Shown: positions 6,595 to 15,181, counted from the first letter of the stretch. The stretch: 17,091 nucleotides of DNA from Bacteroidota bacterium (GCA_021796055.1 JAJYOS010000028.1:1-17091), one strand, 5' to 3'. The notes: generated by a model not told the origin, from the sequence alone. A program made the numbers and translations.

Positions 6595-8415
6595 ATGAGA
6601 GAATATAAACTGAGAAACATAGCCATAATAGCTCACGTTGACCATGGAAAGACAACGTTGGTTGACCACATGCTCAAGCAAACCGGCACTTTCAGGGAAA
6701 ACCAGAACATGGGGACCCGCATTCTCGATTCGAACGACCTCGAGCGTGAAAAAGGGATCACAATACTTGCAAAGAACGCGTCGGTAAGATACAAAAATGT
6801 TAAGATAAATATAGTCGACACTCCCGGCCACTCCGACTTCGGCGGCGAGGTCGAGCGGACACTCATGATGGTCGACGGCGTTCTCCTCCTCGTGGACGCC
6901 GCTGAAGGGCCGCTCCCGCAGACAAAGTTCGTGCTTCGTAAGGCACTCGAGCTGGACCTCAAACCGATCGTCGTGATCAACAAGATCGACAGGAAAGACG
7001 CCCGCCCGGCCGAAGTCTTGAACGAAGTATATGACCTTTTTATTTCTCTCGGCGCGAACGACGAGCAGATCGACTTCCCGGTAGTGTATACTATCGCAAA
7101 ACAGGGGATCGCGCAATACTCACTCGACCGGGAGAATCACGATCTCTCCCCGCTTTTCGAAACCATATTGAAACAGATACCCGAGCCGCCCGCCGACTCG
7201 GAACATCCATTCCAGATGCTTGTCATGAACATCGAATATAACGATTACATCGGCCGACTCGGAATCGGCAGAATATTCCGCGGAACGATCAGGGATGGAG
7301 CACCGATGCACGTCATTCACAAGGACGGTAGAGTCGAGGACGCGAGGATAACAAAGATTTACACTTTCGAAGGATTGAAGCGGAACGAAACCACGGAAGC
7401 AAGCGCGGGCGAAATCATCGCGCTCGCCGGGATGGAAGACGTCGACATCGGCGAGACTCTATGCGATCCCGCCGACATCACGCCTCTGCCGTTCGTGAAT
7501 ATCGAAGAGCCGACTCTGTCCATGAATTTCGTCGTCAACAATTCGCCGTTCGCGGGTACGGAAGGAAAGTACGTCACGACGAGAAATCTCGCGGAGCGGT
7601 TAATGCGCGAGCTGAGAGCGAACGTGAGTTTGCGCGTCGAGCCCGGGGACACCCCGGATATCTTCACCGTCAGCGGAAGGGGCGAGCTTCACCTGGCAAT
7701 TCTCATCGAAACCATGCGCAGAGAAGGATACGAATTCCAGGTTGGAAAACCGCAGGTCATTTACAAAACCGTTGACCACGAGCTCCACGAGCCGGTCGAG
7801 CACGTGGTCATAGACGTCCCGGACGAATTTGTGGGCACCGTCATCGACAACCTCAGCCGCCGGAAAGGTGAGATGAAGAACCTGGTCCCGAGTCACGGCA
7901 ACACAAGGCTCGAATTCATCGTGCCGGCAAGAGGACTCATAGGCTTCAGGACGGAATTTCTGACACAGACTAAGGGAACGGGAATCCTGCACCATAATTA
8001 CCACGGGTACGAGCCTTTCAAGGGAGAAATCGAAGGGCGAAATAAAGGTGCGGTCGTGGCAATGGAAACAGGTACAGCTGTGGCTTACGCCATGTGGAAG
8101 CTTGGAGAGAGGATGACATTCTTCATCGAACCCGGCACCCGGGTCTATGCCGGGATGATCGTCGGAGAGAACGCGCGGGAAGACACCATCGTCGCCAACG
8201 TCTGCAAGACGAAACATCTGACAAACATGCGCGCATCGGGCGCCGACGAGGCAATCCGACTCGAGCCGCCTTTGCTGATGACCGTCGAGAAGGCTATCGA
8301 GTGGATAAACGACGACGAGTACGTCGAGTTCACGCCCAAGTCGATCAGACTGCGCGAGCGGATACTCGACCACGACGATAGATATAAATCCAGAAAAAAG
8401 ACAGCGATGGTGTGA
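6595..8415 (+). CDS. typA: Ribosome-associated translational GTPase BipA/TypA
   Basis: 606 residues, full length for BipA. G1 is [10 protein letters not shown], switch regions include EREKGITI (G2 area), G3 is [14 protein letters not shown] and G4 is NKID. Domains II, III and V follow, and the BipA-specific C-terminal domain contains [40 protein letters not shown] and [23 protein letters not shown]. BipA is an EF-G/LepA relative that binds the 70S ribosome and aids 50S assembly and growth at low temperature or under stress. The first residues, [18 protein letters not shown], match family N-termini, so the ATG is secure even though the nearest GGAG is about 13 nt upstream. It stands alone; the hydrolase downstream is 286 bp away. 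Confidence 0.97.
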   Translation: MREYKLRNIAIIAHVDHGKTTLVDHMLKQTGTFRENQNMGTRILDSNDLEREKGITILAKNASVRYKNVKINIVDTPGHSDFGGEVERTLMMVDGVLLLVDAAEGPLPQTKFVLRKALELDLKPIVVINKIDRKDARPAEVLNEVYDLFISLGANDEQIDFPVVYTIAKQGIAQYSLDRENHDLSPLFETILKQIPEPPADSEHPFQMLVMNIEYNDYIGRLGIGRIFRGTIRDGAPMHVIHKDGRVEDARITKIYTFEGLKRNETTEASAGEIIALAGMEDVDIGETLCDPADITPLPFVNIEEPTLSMNFVVNNSPFAGTEGKYVTTRNLAERLMRELRANVSLRVEPGDTPDIFTVSGRGELHLAILIETMRREGYEFQVGKPQVIYKTVDHELHEPVEHVVIDVPDEFVGTVIDNLSRRKGEMKNLVPSHGNTRLEFIVPARGLIGFRTEFLTQTKGTGILHHNYHGYEPFKGEIEGRNKGAVVAMETGTAVAYAMWKLGERMTFFIEPGTRVYAGMIVGENAREDTIVANVCKTKHLTNMRASGADEAIRLEPPLLMTVEKAIEWINDDEYVEFTPKSIRLRERILDHDDRYKSRKKTAMV

Positions 8416-8701
8416 TTTGGCTGCCGTCCGCGAGTCTTGACCGGGGAAAACTTCGCGCGCCCAACCGCTTCGCCCTATCGCCGCACGCGATACGGTCTTC
8501 GGAACGAATTAGGTATCGAAATTAAGGGATGCCCACTCTGAATAGAATAGAAAGCCCTACCCTAACTTCTTCCTTCGATTCTGCAAATCTGCCCATCAAG
8601 AATTCATCACGACCTCACGAGCATCGGGAGTCATCTATGGCGTTTGTCTTCTTGCCGATGCTTCAAGGAGATTCGTCACAATCACAAAGAGGAGATAAAT
8701 C
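8416..8701. other. Intergenic region downstream of bipA
   Basis: 286 bp without a supported gene. I see no convincing intrinsic terminator for bipA and no clear promoter for the hydrolase; TTGCCG near 8653 with CACAAT 19 nt later is a weak match. A 61-codon frame (8529-8714) runs across the hydrolase start and looks non-coding. The only firm element is GGAG at 8691-8694, 7 nt before the hydrolase ATG. Confidence 0.5.
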
Positions 8702-9688
8702 ATGCGACATTTGATGTCATATTCACTGATGATTCTTTTCGCATCGCTTTTCTTCGGTTGTCAATCGAAACCCGGCACCGCGGTTTCAGATAATGTGTAC
8801 AAAATACATCGGGGTTTCGTCGACGCGAACGGAGTCATGATATATTATGAAGAGTTTGGCAAAGGGGAGCCGCTCATGATAGTCCACGGAGGTCCGGGTG
8901 CATCGCACGATTATTTTCTCCCTTACCTTGTTCCTCTGGCAAGAAACAATAAGCTGATTTTCATCGACGAGCGAGGATCCGGACAATCGCAGAGGTTGCA
9001 GGATTCGACGAAGTACACGGTTGAGAACATGGTTGAAGATGTGGAGGCCGTCCGGGAAGCGCTCGATCTCGGAAAGATGAGTCTGCTGGGTCATTCGTAC
9101 GGCGGCGTCCTGGCGCAGGCGTATGCACTCAAGTACCAGCAGCATTTGACGCACCTGATTCTGTGCAGCACATTCCCCAGCACTTCGCAAATGAACCAGG
9201 TCCTCGCGAAGATAAAAGAGAGCATGTCTCCGGAGCTCAGGAACCGGATCGACAAAATGGAGAAGGCGGGGCTATTCGGACACGGTTTGCCTTACGAGCA
9301 AAACAGATATACGAATGCTTACATGATAGCGGCGTGGGGCGAAGGCTACTTCCCGTATCTGTACCAGAACCGGCCAGACCCGAACTACGACCCGGTAGCG
9401 AGCGGAAACATGTCATGGCGATTGTACCGTGAGATGTGGGGATCAGACGGCGAGTACGTTATCGACGGCAACCTCAAGTCGGTGGAGTACGTCGACAAGC
9501 TGTCTACGATAAAGGTACCGACTCTCATCACATGCGGCGACCATGACGAATGTGCACCCTGGCTGTCGGAAGAAATGCATTCGAAAATTGCCGGATCGAA
9601 GCTTGTCATATTTCCGCACAGCGGACACATGACCTTCGTCGATCAGCCGAACATGTTCATTGAGACAGTCGAAGATTTCCTGCATTGA
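8702..9688 (+). CDS. Lipoprotein alpha/beta hydrolase, proline iminopeptidase-like
   Basis: 328 residues. The N-terminus MRHLMSYSLMILFASLFFGC is a lipoprotein signal peptide with the modified cysteine at residue 20 (the -3 position is Phe, slightly unusual), so the enzyme is probably anchored in the periplasm or on the surface. The alpha/beta-hydrolase fold carries the proline-iminopeptidase motif HGGPG (62-66, oxyanion hole), the nucleophile elbow GHSYGG with Ser132, an acid at Asp282 (GDHDECAP) and His309 (HSGHM). Relatives in family S33 remove N-terminal proline or other residues from peptides, or hydrolyse esters, and the fold does not fix the substrate. The cap region (about 165-245), rich in acidic and aromatic residues, would set specificity. 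RBS GGAG is 7 nt upstream. A long hairpin follows the stop codon within 10 bp. Confidence 0.88.
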   Translation: MRHLMSYSLMILFASLFFGCQSKPGTAVSDNVYKIHRGFVDANGVMIYYEEFGKGEPLMIVHGGPGASHDYFLPYLVPLARNNKLIFIDERGSGQSQRLQDSTKYTVENMVEDVEAVREALDLGKMSLLGHSYGGVLAQAYALKYQQHLTHLILCSTFPSTSQMNQVLAKIKESMSPELRNRIDKMEKAGLFGHGLPYEQNRYTNAYMIAAWGEGYFPYLYQNRPDPNYDPVASGNMSWRLYREMWGSDGEYVIDGNLKSVEYVDKLSTIKVPTLITCGDHDECAPWLSEEMHSKIAGSKLVIFPHSGHMTFVDQPNMFIETVEDFLH

Positions 9689-9695
9689 ACTTCGA

Positions 9696-9728
9696 AACCT
9701 CGACTCACTTCGACAGTGAGTCGAGGTT
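9696..9728. terminator. Hairpin between convergent genes (likely bidirectional terminator)
   Basis: A perfect 14-bp inverted repeat (AACCTCGACTCACT at 9696-9709 and its complement at 9715-9728) with a 5-nt loop TCGAC sits in the 41-bp gap between the convergent stop codons at 9688 and 9730. No U-tract follows on either strand, so it may act as an mRNA 3'-end stabiliser or factor-assisted terminator rather than a classical intrinsic one. Confidence 0.7.
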
Positions 9729-9729
9729 C

Positions 9730-10842
9730 TCACCGGCGGGTTGTGATGTTTGATGCAAGTCCCAGCGGTATGTATGATACATTTACACCGAATATCAAAG
9801 TTCTCCCGGATGTAAGCGCGGCAAAGAAGCCGGGGCTGAAACCTGCAATCGAAACGAGCCCGGGATAAACGTTCGCCACAATGCCGTAACTTCTCTGACC
9901 GGTCACGAGGAGGGAGAACAACAGCGAATTATTCCTGTCGTAGAAGAAGCCCGCATTCCATTCAAGTACCGCCGTCTGCTTCCTTGCGCCTGCAATTTCA
10001 GGCACGAGCACGTCCTCTGTATTCCTTAGACCTCCCGCAACGCTGAACCATTTTCCCTGTTCAAACTCATACGACAATCCCAGCAAGCCATTCATGCCGA
10101 AGTGGTAGAAGAGTGCATACTTTCTGCCGAACGGGAATCTGTATTTTATTATGAAGTTCTGGCCGGCGTTCTCCAGATTTCCCAGAGTCGGATTGTAAGC
10201 CGGTTGATAGGACCAGTCCGTCAGATTCAGTGTCCGGCTGAAGAACTCGCAAACCGGATCGAGGCTAAAAAGCAGGATCCCGAGCGGGTCGAAGACGTAA
10301 ATATCGGCGATCGGGTCGACGGTACGCCCCAAGTAGTTATTGTTCTCCACTACCTCGTTGACGAAATGTTGCACAGCCATCGTAACAAGCGAAGCTGTCT
10401 TCGGATAGTCAAAACCGTGAGCAGCGTACCACTCTGCCATCGCCCTGTATTCCATTCCGCCGCCGATTAGATGGAGCTCGTAGTTCGGCAGCCACTGCAT
10501 GTTCTTCTTGTCTGCGCTGACCGGCAGAATCTCATCTGCGAAAAACTCTTTCACTCCGTAGGCACGGATGCTCTTGAACGGGCTGGACAGGTTGAAAGTC
10601 ACGTTTTTGACTCCGGTCGCGAAGGCCACACGTTCAAGGTTTCTCGTTCGATCCTCTGTCTGGAGGATATCGAACCCGCCGTTGATAATGAACGAGAGTG
10701 GATTATAGAGCGACTCGGAGCCATAGTTGAGCCCTCTGTAGAAATAAGTATGGCTCTCCCCGTCGACATTCTGGGCCGCCGCGACTGAAGTGCAGATCAT
10801 TAACGCAGCAACCATCAAGATTAATTTCGTCTGCCCTGACAT
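9730..10842 (-). CDS. Secreted, probably outer-membrane protein of unknown family
   Basis: 370 residues from the ATG at 10842, which begins a clear signal peptide (KLILMVAALMICTSVAAA-QN). The open frame extends 65 codons further upstream, but that part is not signal-like and covers the intergenic palindrome. The mature protein has no cysteine-based lipobox. It starts with an aromatic stretch (SHTYFYRGLNYGSESLYNPLSFIINGGFDILQ), has a middle part with several predicted helices (FVNEVVENNNY, DIYVFDPLGILLFSL), and ends in alternating polar/hydrophobic strands (NFIIKYRFPFGRKYALFYHFGMNGLLGLSYEF and later) typical of beta-barrels. It does not end in a terminal aromatic residue. I do not recognise the family. 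It is 142 bp behind the metallophosphoesterase and may be the last gene of that operon or a separate unit. Confidence 0.75.
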   Translation of the reverse strand: MSGQTKLILMVAALMICTSVAAAQNVDGESHTYFYRGLNYGSESLYNPLSFIINGGFDILQTEDRTRNLERVAFATGVKNVTFNLSSPFKSIRAYGVKEFFADEILPVSADKKNMQWLPNYELHLIGGGMEYRAMAEWYAAHGFDYPKTASLVTMAVQHFVNEVVENNNYLGRTVDPIADIYVFDPLGILLFSLDPVCEFFSRTLNLTDWSYQPAYNPTLGNLENAGQNFIIKYRFPFGRKYALFYHFGMNGLLGLSYEFEQGKWFSVAGGLRNTEDVLVPEIAGARKQTAVLEWNAGFFYDRNNSLLFSLLVTGQRSYGIVANVYPGLVSIAGFSPGFFAALTSGRTLIFGVNVSYIPLGLASNITTRR

Positions 10843-10913
10843 ATGCCCGTCTGGAAAATTTAAGCATATTCGGACGAAAATCCGCCTGCTTCGGATCACA
10901 CCGGAGGTACTTT

Positions 10914-10931
10914 GTCGGCAGGCCTGCCGAC
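10914..10931. repeat. Perfect 18-bp palindrome
   Basis: GTCGGCAGGCCTGCCGAC reads the same on both strands. It lies about 54 bp past the metallophosphoesterase stop and 71 bp before the start of the secreted-protein gene. As RNA it can form a 7-bp stem with a GGCC loop, but no U-tract follows on the minus strand, so an intrinsic terminator is unlikely. It could be an operator, a processing or stability hairpin, or one copy of a dispersed repeat. Confidence 0.7.
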
Positions 10932-10984
10932 CTTGGACGAACTGATTTACATCCCACCACGAGACCGACGGAAAGGATGGTGGA

Positions 10985-11674
10985 CTATCTTCCCCGCTGA
11001 AGCCGCTCGGCCAGAAACGGTGGGAGCCCCGCAGCAATTATCTTGTTCCCGGCCAGCTGGTAATCGTATTCTATCCGGAAATTCTCATAAGTAAGATTCG
11101 CGGTGTCGACTATGCCGTAGCTTGCGCGGTTGTCCCCATCGCGCGGCTGCCCTACACTTCCGACGTTGATAAGTTCCCTGACCGTCGAATCGCCGATCTT
11201 GCGCCGGAAGATTACGGGGATGTGGGTATGCCCGATAAGACAGATCTTTTCCTCGAAAGCCAAGAGCTCCACCCGGGCGTCGGTCTCGGAGATAACGTAT
11301 TTCCATTCGTGGGGTTCGGAAGGCGAGGAATGAACGAGAAGCACGTCGCCGATTTTATGCGTGAGAGGGAGAGCCTTCAGCCACTCGCTGTTTTCCGCGG
11401 AGAGCACCTCGCGGCTGTAATCTACGGCTGCCCTTGCGTATGGATTTATCATCGAATATGTGCCGTCGTCGTACAGCGCATCGTCATGGTTTCCCCTTAC
11501 TGTGTACTTCACTTCGCTGCGGACCACCTCGGCAACTTCATCCGGGTTCGCGCCGTATCCGACGACGTCTCCGAGGCAGATGATTTCATCCACGTGCTTC
11601 GTACGAATGTCTCTCATCACCTTCATGAGTGCCTCGAAGTTCGAGTGGATGTCGGAGATGACCGCGTATTTCAT
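10985..11674 (-). CDS. Metallophosphoesterase family protein (YfcE/MJ0936-like)
   Basis: 229 residues with the full calcineurin-like phosphoesterase metal-site series: Asp8 and His10 (SDIHSN), Asp36 (GDVVGYGANP), Asn62-His63 (GNHDD), His115 (LVHSSP) and His149/His151 (GHTHIP). The GDVVGYG..P form is typical of the compact, cytosolic subgroup that hydrolyses phosphodiesters or small phosphate esters with two metal ions. The physiological substrate is unknown. The ATG overlaps the methyltransferase stop codon as ATGA, so the two are translationally coupled and this gene belongs to the operon that begins with the TRAP transporter genes. Confidence 0.9.
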   Translation of the reverse strand: MKYAVISDIHSNFEALMKVMRDIRTKHVDEIICLGDVVGYGANPDEVAEVVRSEVKYTVRGNHDDALYDDGTYSMINPYARAAVDYSREVLSAENSEWLKALPLTHKIGDVLLVHSSPSEPHEWKYVISETDARVELLAFEEKICLIGHTHIPVIFRRKIGDSTVRELINVGSVGQPRDGDNRASYGIVDTANLTYENFRIEYDYQLAGNKIIAAGLPPFLAERLQRGR

Positions 11675-12285
11675 GCTTCAATTCCGGGACTTGCGCAAAT
11701 GTCGCTTTTGGAAGCGCGGCCGGCAACGAAAAACGAGTCGAGCCTGATGATCTCAGCTATGTTGAGTCCTGCCGACCTGAAATATGAGACAATGTCCCTG
11801 TCGAGGTGGCATCCTCCTGCAACTCGTTTCCACAGCGGAGTCAGGAGCTTTTCAGCTTTGGCGAGCGCCTGTTGTTCCGCGATCGGGTGCTCGGCAAAGA
11901 AGAAACAGCCGTCGTCCTTGAGCACTCTCCTGATCTCACTCGCTGCCTTCAGCGGATCGCCGATGGTGCAGAATGTAAGTGTCGAGACGACTGTATCGAA
12001 CGAATTATCCGGGAAAGGAAGTTCTTCGGCTCTCGCTCGTGTAAGCGCGGCGCAATCTCTGATTCTACCAATTGCCCGGCTGAGCATGAAGGGATCCGGC
12101 TCGATGGCAAGTACGCAATCCGCCTTCTCGAAATGCTGGAAGTTCAATCCTGTGCCGGCACCGATTTCAAGAACCCGCCCGCGTGCGTTTTTGACCACCA
12201 TCCGGCGCACCTGTTCGAAACCGAGCTTGTCTGCAGGCACCATGAACGCGTCGTAGATCGAGGCGACGAACAGGTGAGCTCCCAT
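11671..12285 (-). CDS. Class I SAM-dependent methyltransferase, METTL7/UbiE-like
   Basis: 204 residues. SAM motif I is VLEIGAGTGLN (38-48), the ribose-binding acid is Glu62 (AIEPDP), and LPFPDNSFDTVVSTLTFC (89-106) forms motifs II/III of the Methyltransf_11 type. The C-terminal part, PLWKRVAGGCHLDRD followed by FRSAGL, resembles the corresponding segment of METTL7-type (thiol) methyltransferases and some lipid methyltransferases. A small lipophilic or thiol substrate is therefore a reasonable guess, not a demonstrated one. The start is supported by AAGG 9 nt upstream. The start codon follows the DctM stop with a single base between, and the stop overlaps the next gene, so it is embedded in the TRAP operon. 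Confidence 0.87.
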   Translation of the reverse strand: MGAHLFVASIYDAFMVPADKLGFEQVRRMVVKNARGRVLEIGAGTGLNFQHFEKADCVLAIEPDPFMLSRAIGRIRDCAALTRARAEELPFPDNSFDTVVSTLTFCTIGDPLKAASEIRRVLKDDGCFFFAEHPIAEQQALAKAEKLLTPLWKRVAGGCHLDRDIVSYFRSAGLNIAEIIRLDSFFVAGRASKSDICASPGIEA

Positions 12286-12286
12286 A

Positions 12287-13564
12287 TTATTGTACCTTCA
12301 ATATCCTCGTAAGATATAAACTCAGATCCGGCAAATACGTGACGATAAAAAGGGCGAGCAGCGCGATCGCAAGGAATGGCAGCACCGCCCTGTAGATCTT
12401 AACTATGTCCTTTTCAAAACGCAGGCTGGATATGAATAAGTTCAATCCCAGCGGCGGCAGCATGTACCCGATTTCCAGGTTCAGGAGAAATATCACGCCG
12501 AGATGAACCGGGTTAATGCCGTACTGCATCGCGATCGGCACGATGAGAGGGACAACTATTATGATCGCGGAGAATATCTCCACCATATTTATCACGAGGA
12601 GAAAGAGGTTAAGCAGTATGAGAAAACCAAGCTGGCTTGAGACATAGCGATGTATAAGCTGGAACATCTGCATGGGAATCTGCTGGTCGATGAGGTAATT
12701 CGTCAGCCCGAGCGCCGTACCCAGGACAACAAAGATGGCGCCTACAAGCATCATGCTTTTCCTCGTAATCCGCGGAAGGTCCCTGAAGAACTTCACATCC
12801 CTGAGTATGAAGACCTCGACGACGAAGACGTAAAACGCCATGATCGCGCTTGCCTCCGTCGCGGTGAAATAGCCGGCGTAAATCCCGCCGATGATGATGA
12901 CCGGAAGCGGAATTTCCCATCCTGCTCCCTTGAGAGCTCCGAGTGCTTCCGTAAAAGAAAAAGCCTGGCGTTTCACTCCAGCCCGCACACCGGTGAAAAT
13001 ACTGTATGCGGACAACATTACTATCAGCAGGATCCCGGGGATCACTCCGGCGGCAAATAATTTATCGACGCTGACGCCCGCGACGATGCCGTACAGAATG
13101 ATCGGCAGGCTCGGCGGGAAAAGTAGTCCGAGGCTTCCCGAAGTCGTCATGAGTCCCGTCGCGAACCTCTCCGGGTATGATTCCTTGACAAGCACCGGAT
13201 AAAGCAGTCCACCGAGAGCCACGATAGTTACGCCGGATGCGCCGGTGAAAGCCGTGAAGACTGCGGTGGAGATGAGCGACACGATCGCCAGCCCGCCCGG
13301 CATCCAGCCGAAGAATGCCTGCGCAAGCCGCACGAGTCGCTTCGGTGCATTGCTCTCGGCAAGAATGTAGCCTGCGAATGTGAAGAGCGGGATCGCGATG
13401 AGCGCAGGGAGACTCGCGAGCCGGTAGAGCTCCACGATAACGGCGGAAGTGTCCACTCCGATTGACCTGAACAGAAGAAGAGCGCCCGCCCCGATGAGTA
13501 TGAAGACGGGCTCGCCGAGCAGGACAAGGAGCAGGATGGCGATGCCTATTATAACGTACGACAT
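12287..13564 (-). CDS. dctM: TRAP transporter large permease (DctM)
   Basis: 425 residues and nearly wholly hydrophobic, with about 12 membrane segments, the usual size of a stand-alone DctM subunit. Family marks include ALIAIPLFTFAGYILAES near residue 55; the first scoop motif region, GGLAIVSLISTAVFTAFTGASGVTIVALGGLLYPVL; the SYPERFATGLMTTSGSLGLLFPPSLPIILYG segment; and the mirrored half from about residue 290 ending LEIGYMLPPLGLNLFI. DctM carries the sodium-coupled elevator domain that moves substrate delivered by the binding protein through the inner membrane. GAGG lies about 11 nt before the ATG, and DctQ ends 78 bp upstream. It is followed after one base by the methyltransferase gene. 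Confidence 0.95.
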   Translation of the reverse strand: MSYVIIGIAILLLVLLGEPVFILIGAGALLLFRSIGVDTSAVIVELYRLASLPALIAIPLFTFAGYILAESNAPKRLVRLAQAFFGWMPGGLAIVSLISTAVFTAFTGASGVTIVALGGLLYPVLVKESYPERFATGLMTTSGSLGLLFPPSLPIILYGIVAGVSVDKLFAAGVIPGILLIVMLSAYSIFTGVRAGVKRQAFSFTEALGALKGAGWEIPLPVIIIGGIYAGYFTATEASAIMAFYVFVVEVFILRDVKFFRDLPRITRKSMMLVGAIFVVLGTALGLTNYLIDQQIPMQMFQLIHRYVSSQLGFLILLNLFLLVINMVEIFSAIIIVVPLIVPIAMQYGINPVHLGVIFLLNLEIGYMLPPLGLNLFISSLRFEKDIVKIYRAVLPFLAIALLALFIVTYLPDLSLYLTRILKVQ

Positions 13565-13642
13565 TTTAAATGGGCCTCACCGGTTGTTTCATGCAAAGCC
13601 GGATGGGAAGATTCAATTTCAGGTTGAGCGGGGCGACCGGGA

Positions 13643-14155
13643 TCAAACGACCTCGGCAGACTGCGGGCCTTCGACCGCTGCTTCGATCGCCCTGAACAGG
13701 AAGTGCAGGCCGATCAGGGCGAACCCTATCGGTATAATTGCCTCCATATAATACGGCATGACATCCTTTCCGAGGATCGTAAAGAGAGGCTGATTATTGT
13801 ACTTGATCTCGTCGGCGACGAAGGACATCCCGGCGCTGTACAGGAAATAGCAGACGACTGCGGCAGTCACATGAAGGAATACCTGTACAATCCTCTGCAG
13901 CATGGCCGGCATCCGTTTCGTTATGATGTTGATAGAAAAATGCCGCGATTCCTTCGCCGCCAGCGCAGCGCCGAAGAACCCTATCCACAGAACCAGATGC
14001 CTGAGAAACACGTCGGCCCAGATAATTCCGGTCGACCAGAACTCCCGAAGTATTACCTGCAAAAAAGCCATCCCCACCGTAACGGTCAGGAACACCACGA
14101 GAACCAGGTTTTCGATGAATCCCAGCACGCTCTCTATTTTTCGAAGGACGTTCAC
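13643..14155 (-). CDS. dctQ: TRAP transporter small permease (DctQ)
   Basis: 170 residues from a GTG start that overlaps the DctP stop codon as GTGA. The frame is open for 121 codons further upstream, but that part is antiparallel noise over dctP. Four membrane segments are visible, at about 14-36, 45-66, 90-108 and 138-158. Between helices 2 and 3 the family motif appears as LRHLVLWIGFFGAALAAKESRHFSIN, where the basic and H-rich loop contacts DctM. DctQ scaffolds the large permease in the inner membrane. It is not fused to DctM here, as it is in some TRAP systems. Confidence 0.93.
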   Translation of the reverse strand: MNVLRKIESVLGFIENLVLVVFLTVTVGMAFLQVILREFWSTGIIWADVFLRHLVLWIGFFGAALAAKESRHFSINIITKRMPAMLQRIVQVFLHVTAAVVCYFLYSAGMSFVADEIKYNNQPLFTILGKDVMPYYMEAIIPIGFALIGLHFLFRAIEAAVEGPQSAEVV

Positions 14156-15171
14156 TTTCCGGGATGCTCCCTGCGATACTCTGCCAGTGCCGATTCGATC
14201 TGGTGCAGCAGATCGGCCGAGTACAGTTTGCCAACCAGCATCTGCCGCGCTTCCTCTCCGGTCTGGTAATAGTAAGCAAGCTCGCTCTTCGAACGCGGAT
14301 GCGTAATCGTTATGCCTTGCTGTTGCATTGTCTTTATGGCTTTTATGTTGTCCAAACGGCTGAGCTCGGTAAGCTTCTTCATATAGATCTGGCCGTTCTT
14401 CAGGAGTATCTGCTGCAGGTCGGGCGGCAGCGTGTCGAAGTATCTCTTTGAGATCAACGCGGCACCTGACGAATTGGCAAGCGGGACGTCCAGCATATAT
14501 TTTACCTTCGTGAACCATTGAAGCGCGATCACCGCGAGCGGAGGCGAGTATACGCAGTTGATCATTCCGGTCTGAAGCGCGGAGTTCACGTCCATCACCG
14601 ACAGCGGGATGGGAGCGAGATGCAGAACCTTGAAGGAGACCTCAGCTATCGGATCGCCTTCCCACATCCACGCTTTCACGTCTTTCATGTCCTGAACGGA
14701 ATAGATGGGCCTCTGCGTGAAGACATAGACAAACCCAACTTCCGCCCATCCGAGGAAAACAAAGCCGCCCTGCTCGAATGCCTGGCTGAACTGAGGAGTG
14801 AATTTGTCATAGATGTAATTAATCTCGGATGTATCGTGAAATAGAAACGGCGTGTCGAGAATACGCTCTTCCGGGGCGATCTCACCCATTCCGACGCCCG
14901 TAAAACCGGCAGCCTGGTACTGCCCGATCCTGATTTTCCTGAGCACGTCTTTCTCGTCGCCCGCAATTCCACCGGCGTAGAACTTGAACCCGAGCCTCCC
15001 GCCGCTTTCCCTGCGTACAGCGGCGTCGTACTCTTTCATCACATTCATCCACGTGCTTCCCTCGGGTGCAACAGTAGCGAACTTGATAGTGTACTGCTGG
15101 GCCTTAATGGACGATCCGTACATCAATAGAAATGAGAAGAGAATAAATGTCATTCTTGAAATCTTCGTCAT
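14152..15171 (-). CDS. dctP: TRAP transporter substrate-binding protein (DctP/TatP family)
   Basis: 339 residues with a signal peptide (FILFSFLLMYGSSIKA-QQ). The mature protein follows the DctP plan: IKFATVAPEGSTWM at the start, the long hinge helix, DMKDVKAWMWEGDP in the middle, ALQTGMINCVYSP (counterpart of the ALqtGvVDG motif), and FDTLPPDLQQILLKNG. The arginine that grips the ligand carboxylate in classical members ('GLKIR') is replaced by Trp168 in DVKAW, and the neighbourhood is rich in tryptophan. The ligand is therefore probably not bound like C4-dicarboxylate or sialate (inference). AAAGG 6 nt before the ATG overlaps the tatT stop, and the tatT-dctP gap is 10 bp. Its partner TatT is encoded immediately upstream. 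Confidence 0.92.
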   Translation of the reverse strand: MTKISRMTFILFSFLLMYGSSIKAQQYTIKFATVAPEGSTWMNVMKEYDAAVRRESGGRLGFKFYAGGIAGDEKDVLRKIRIGQYQAAGFTGVGMGEIAPEERILDTPFLFHDTSEINYIYDKFTPQFSQAFEQGGFVFLGWAEVGFVYVFTQRPIYSVQDMKDVKAWMWEGDPIAEVSFKVLHLAPIPLSVMDVNSALQTGMINCVYSPPLAVIALQWFTKVKYMLDVPLANSSGAALISKRYFDTLPPDLQQILLKNGQIYMKKLTELSRLDNIKAIKTMQQQGITITHPRSKSELAYYYQTGEEARQMLVGKLYSADLLHQIESALAEYRREHPGK

Positions 15172-15181
15172 GTCAAACCTT

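Noticed and set aside
8529..8714. 61-codon plus-strand open frame between bipA and the hydrolase
   Set aside because: It has no ribosome binding site or family resemblance, and it overlaps the well-supported hydrolase start in another frame.
10843..11037. 65-residue N-terminal extension of the secreted protein
   Set aside because: It overlaps the phosphoesterase end and covers the 18-bp palindrome, and it would bury a clean signal peptide that begins at 10842.
11222..12256. 344-codon plus-strand open frame opposite the phosphoesterase and methyltransferase
   Set aside because: It is a shadow of two tightly coupled minus-strand genes with complete catalytic motifs.
14156..14518. 121-codon N-terminal extension of DctQ
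   Set aside because: It runs entirely over dctP in another frame. The GTGA overlap start gives the standard four-helix DctQ of 170 residues.
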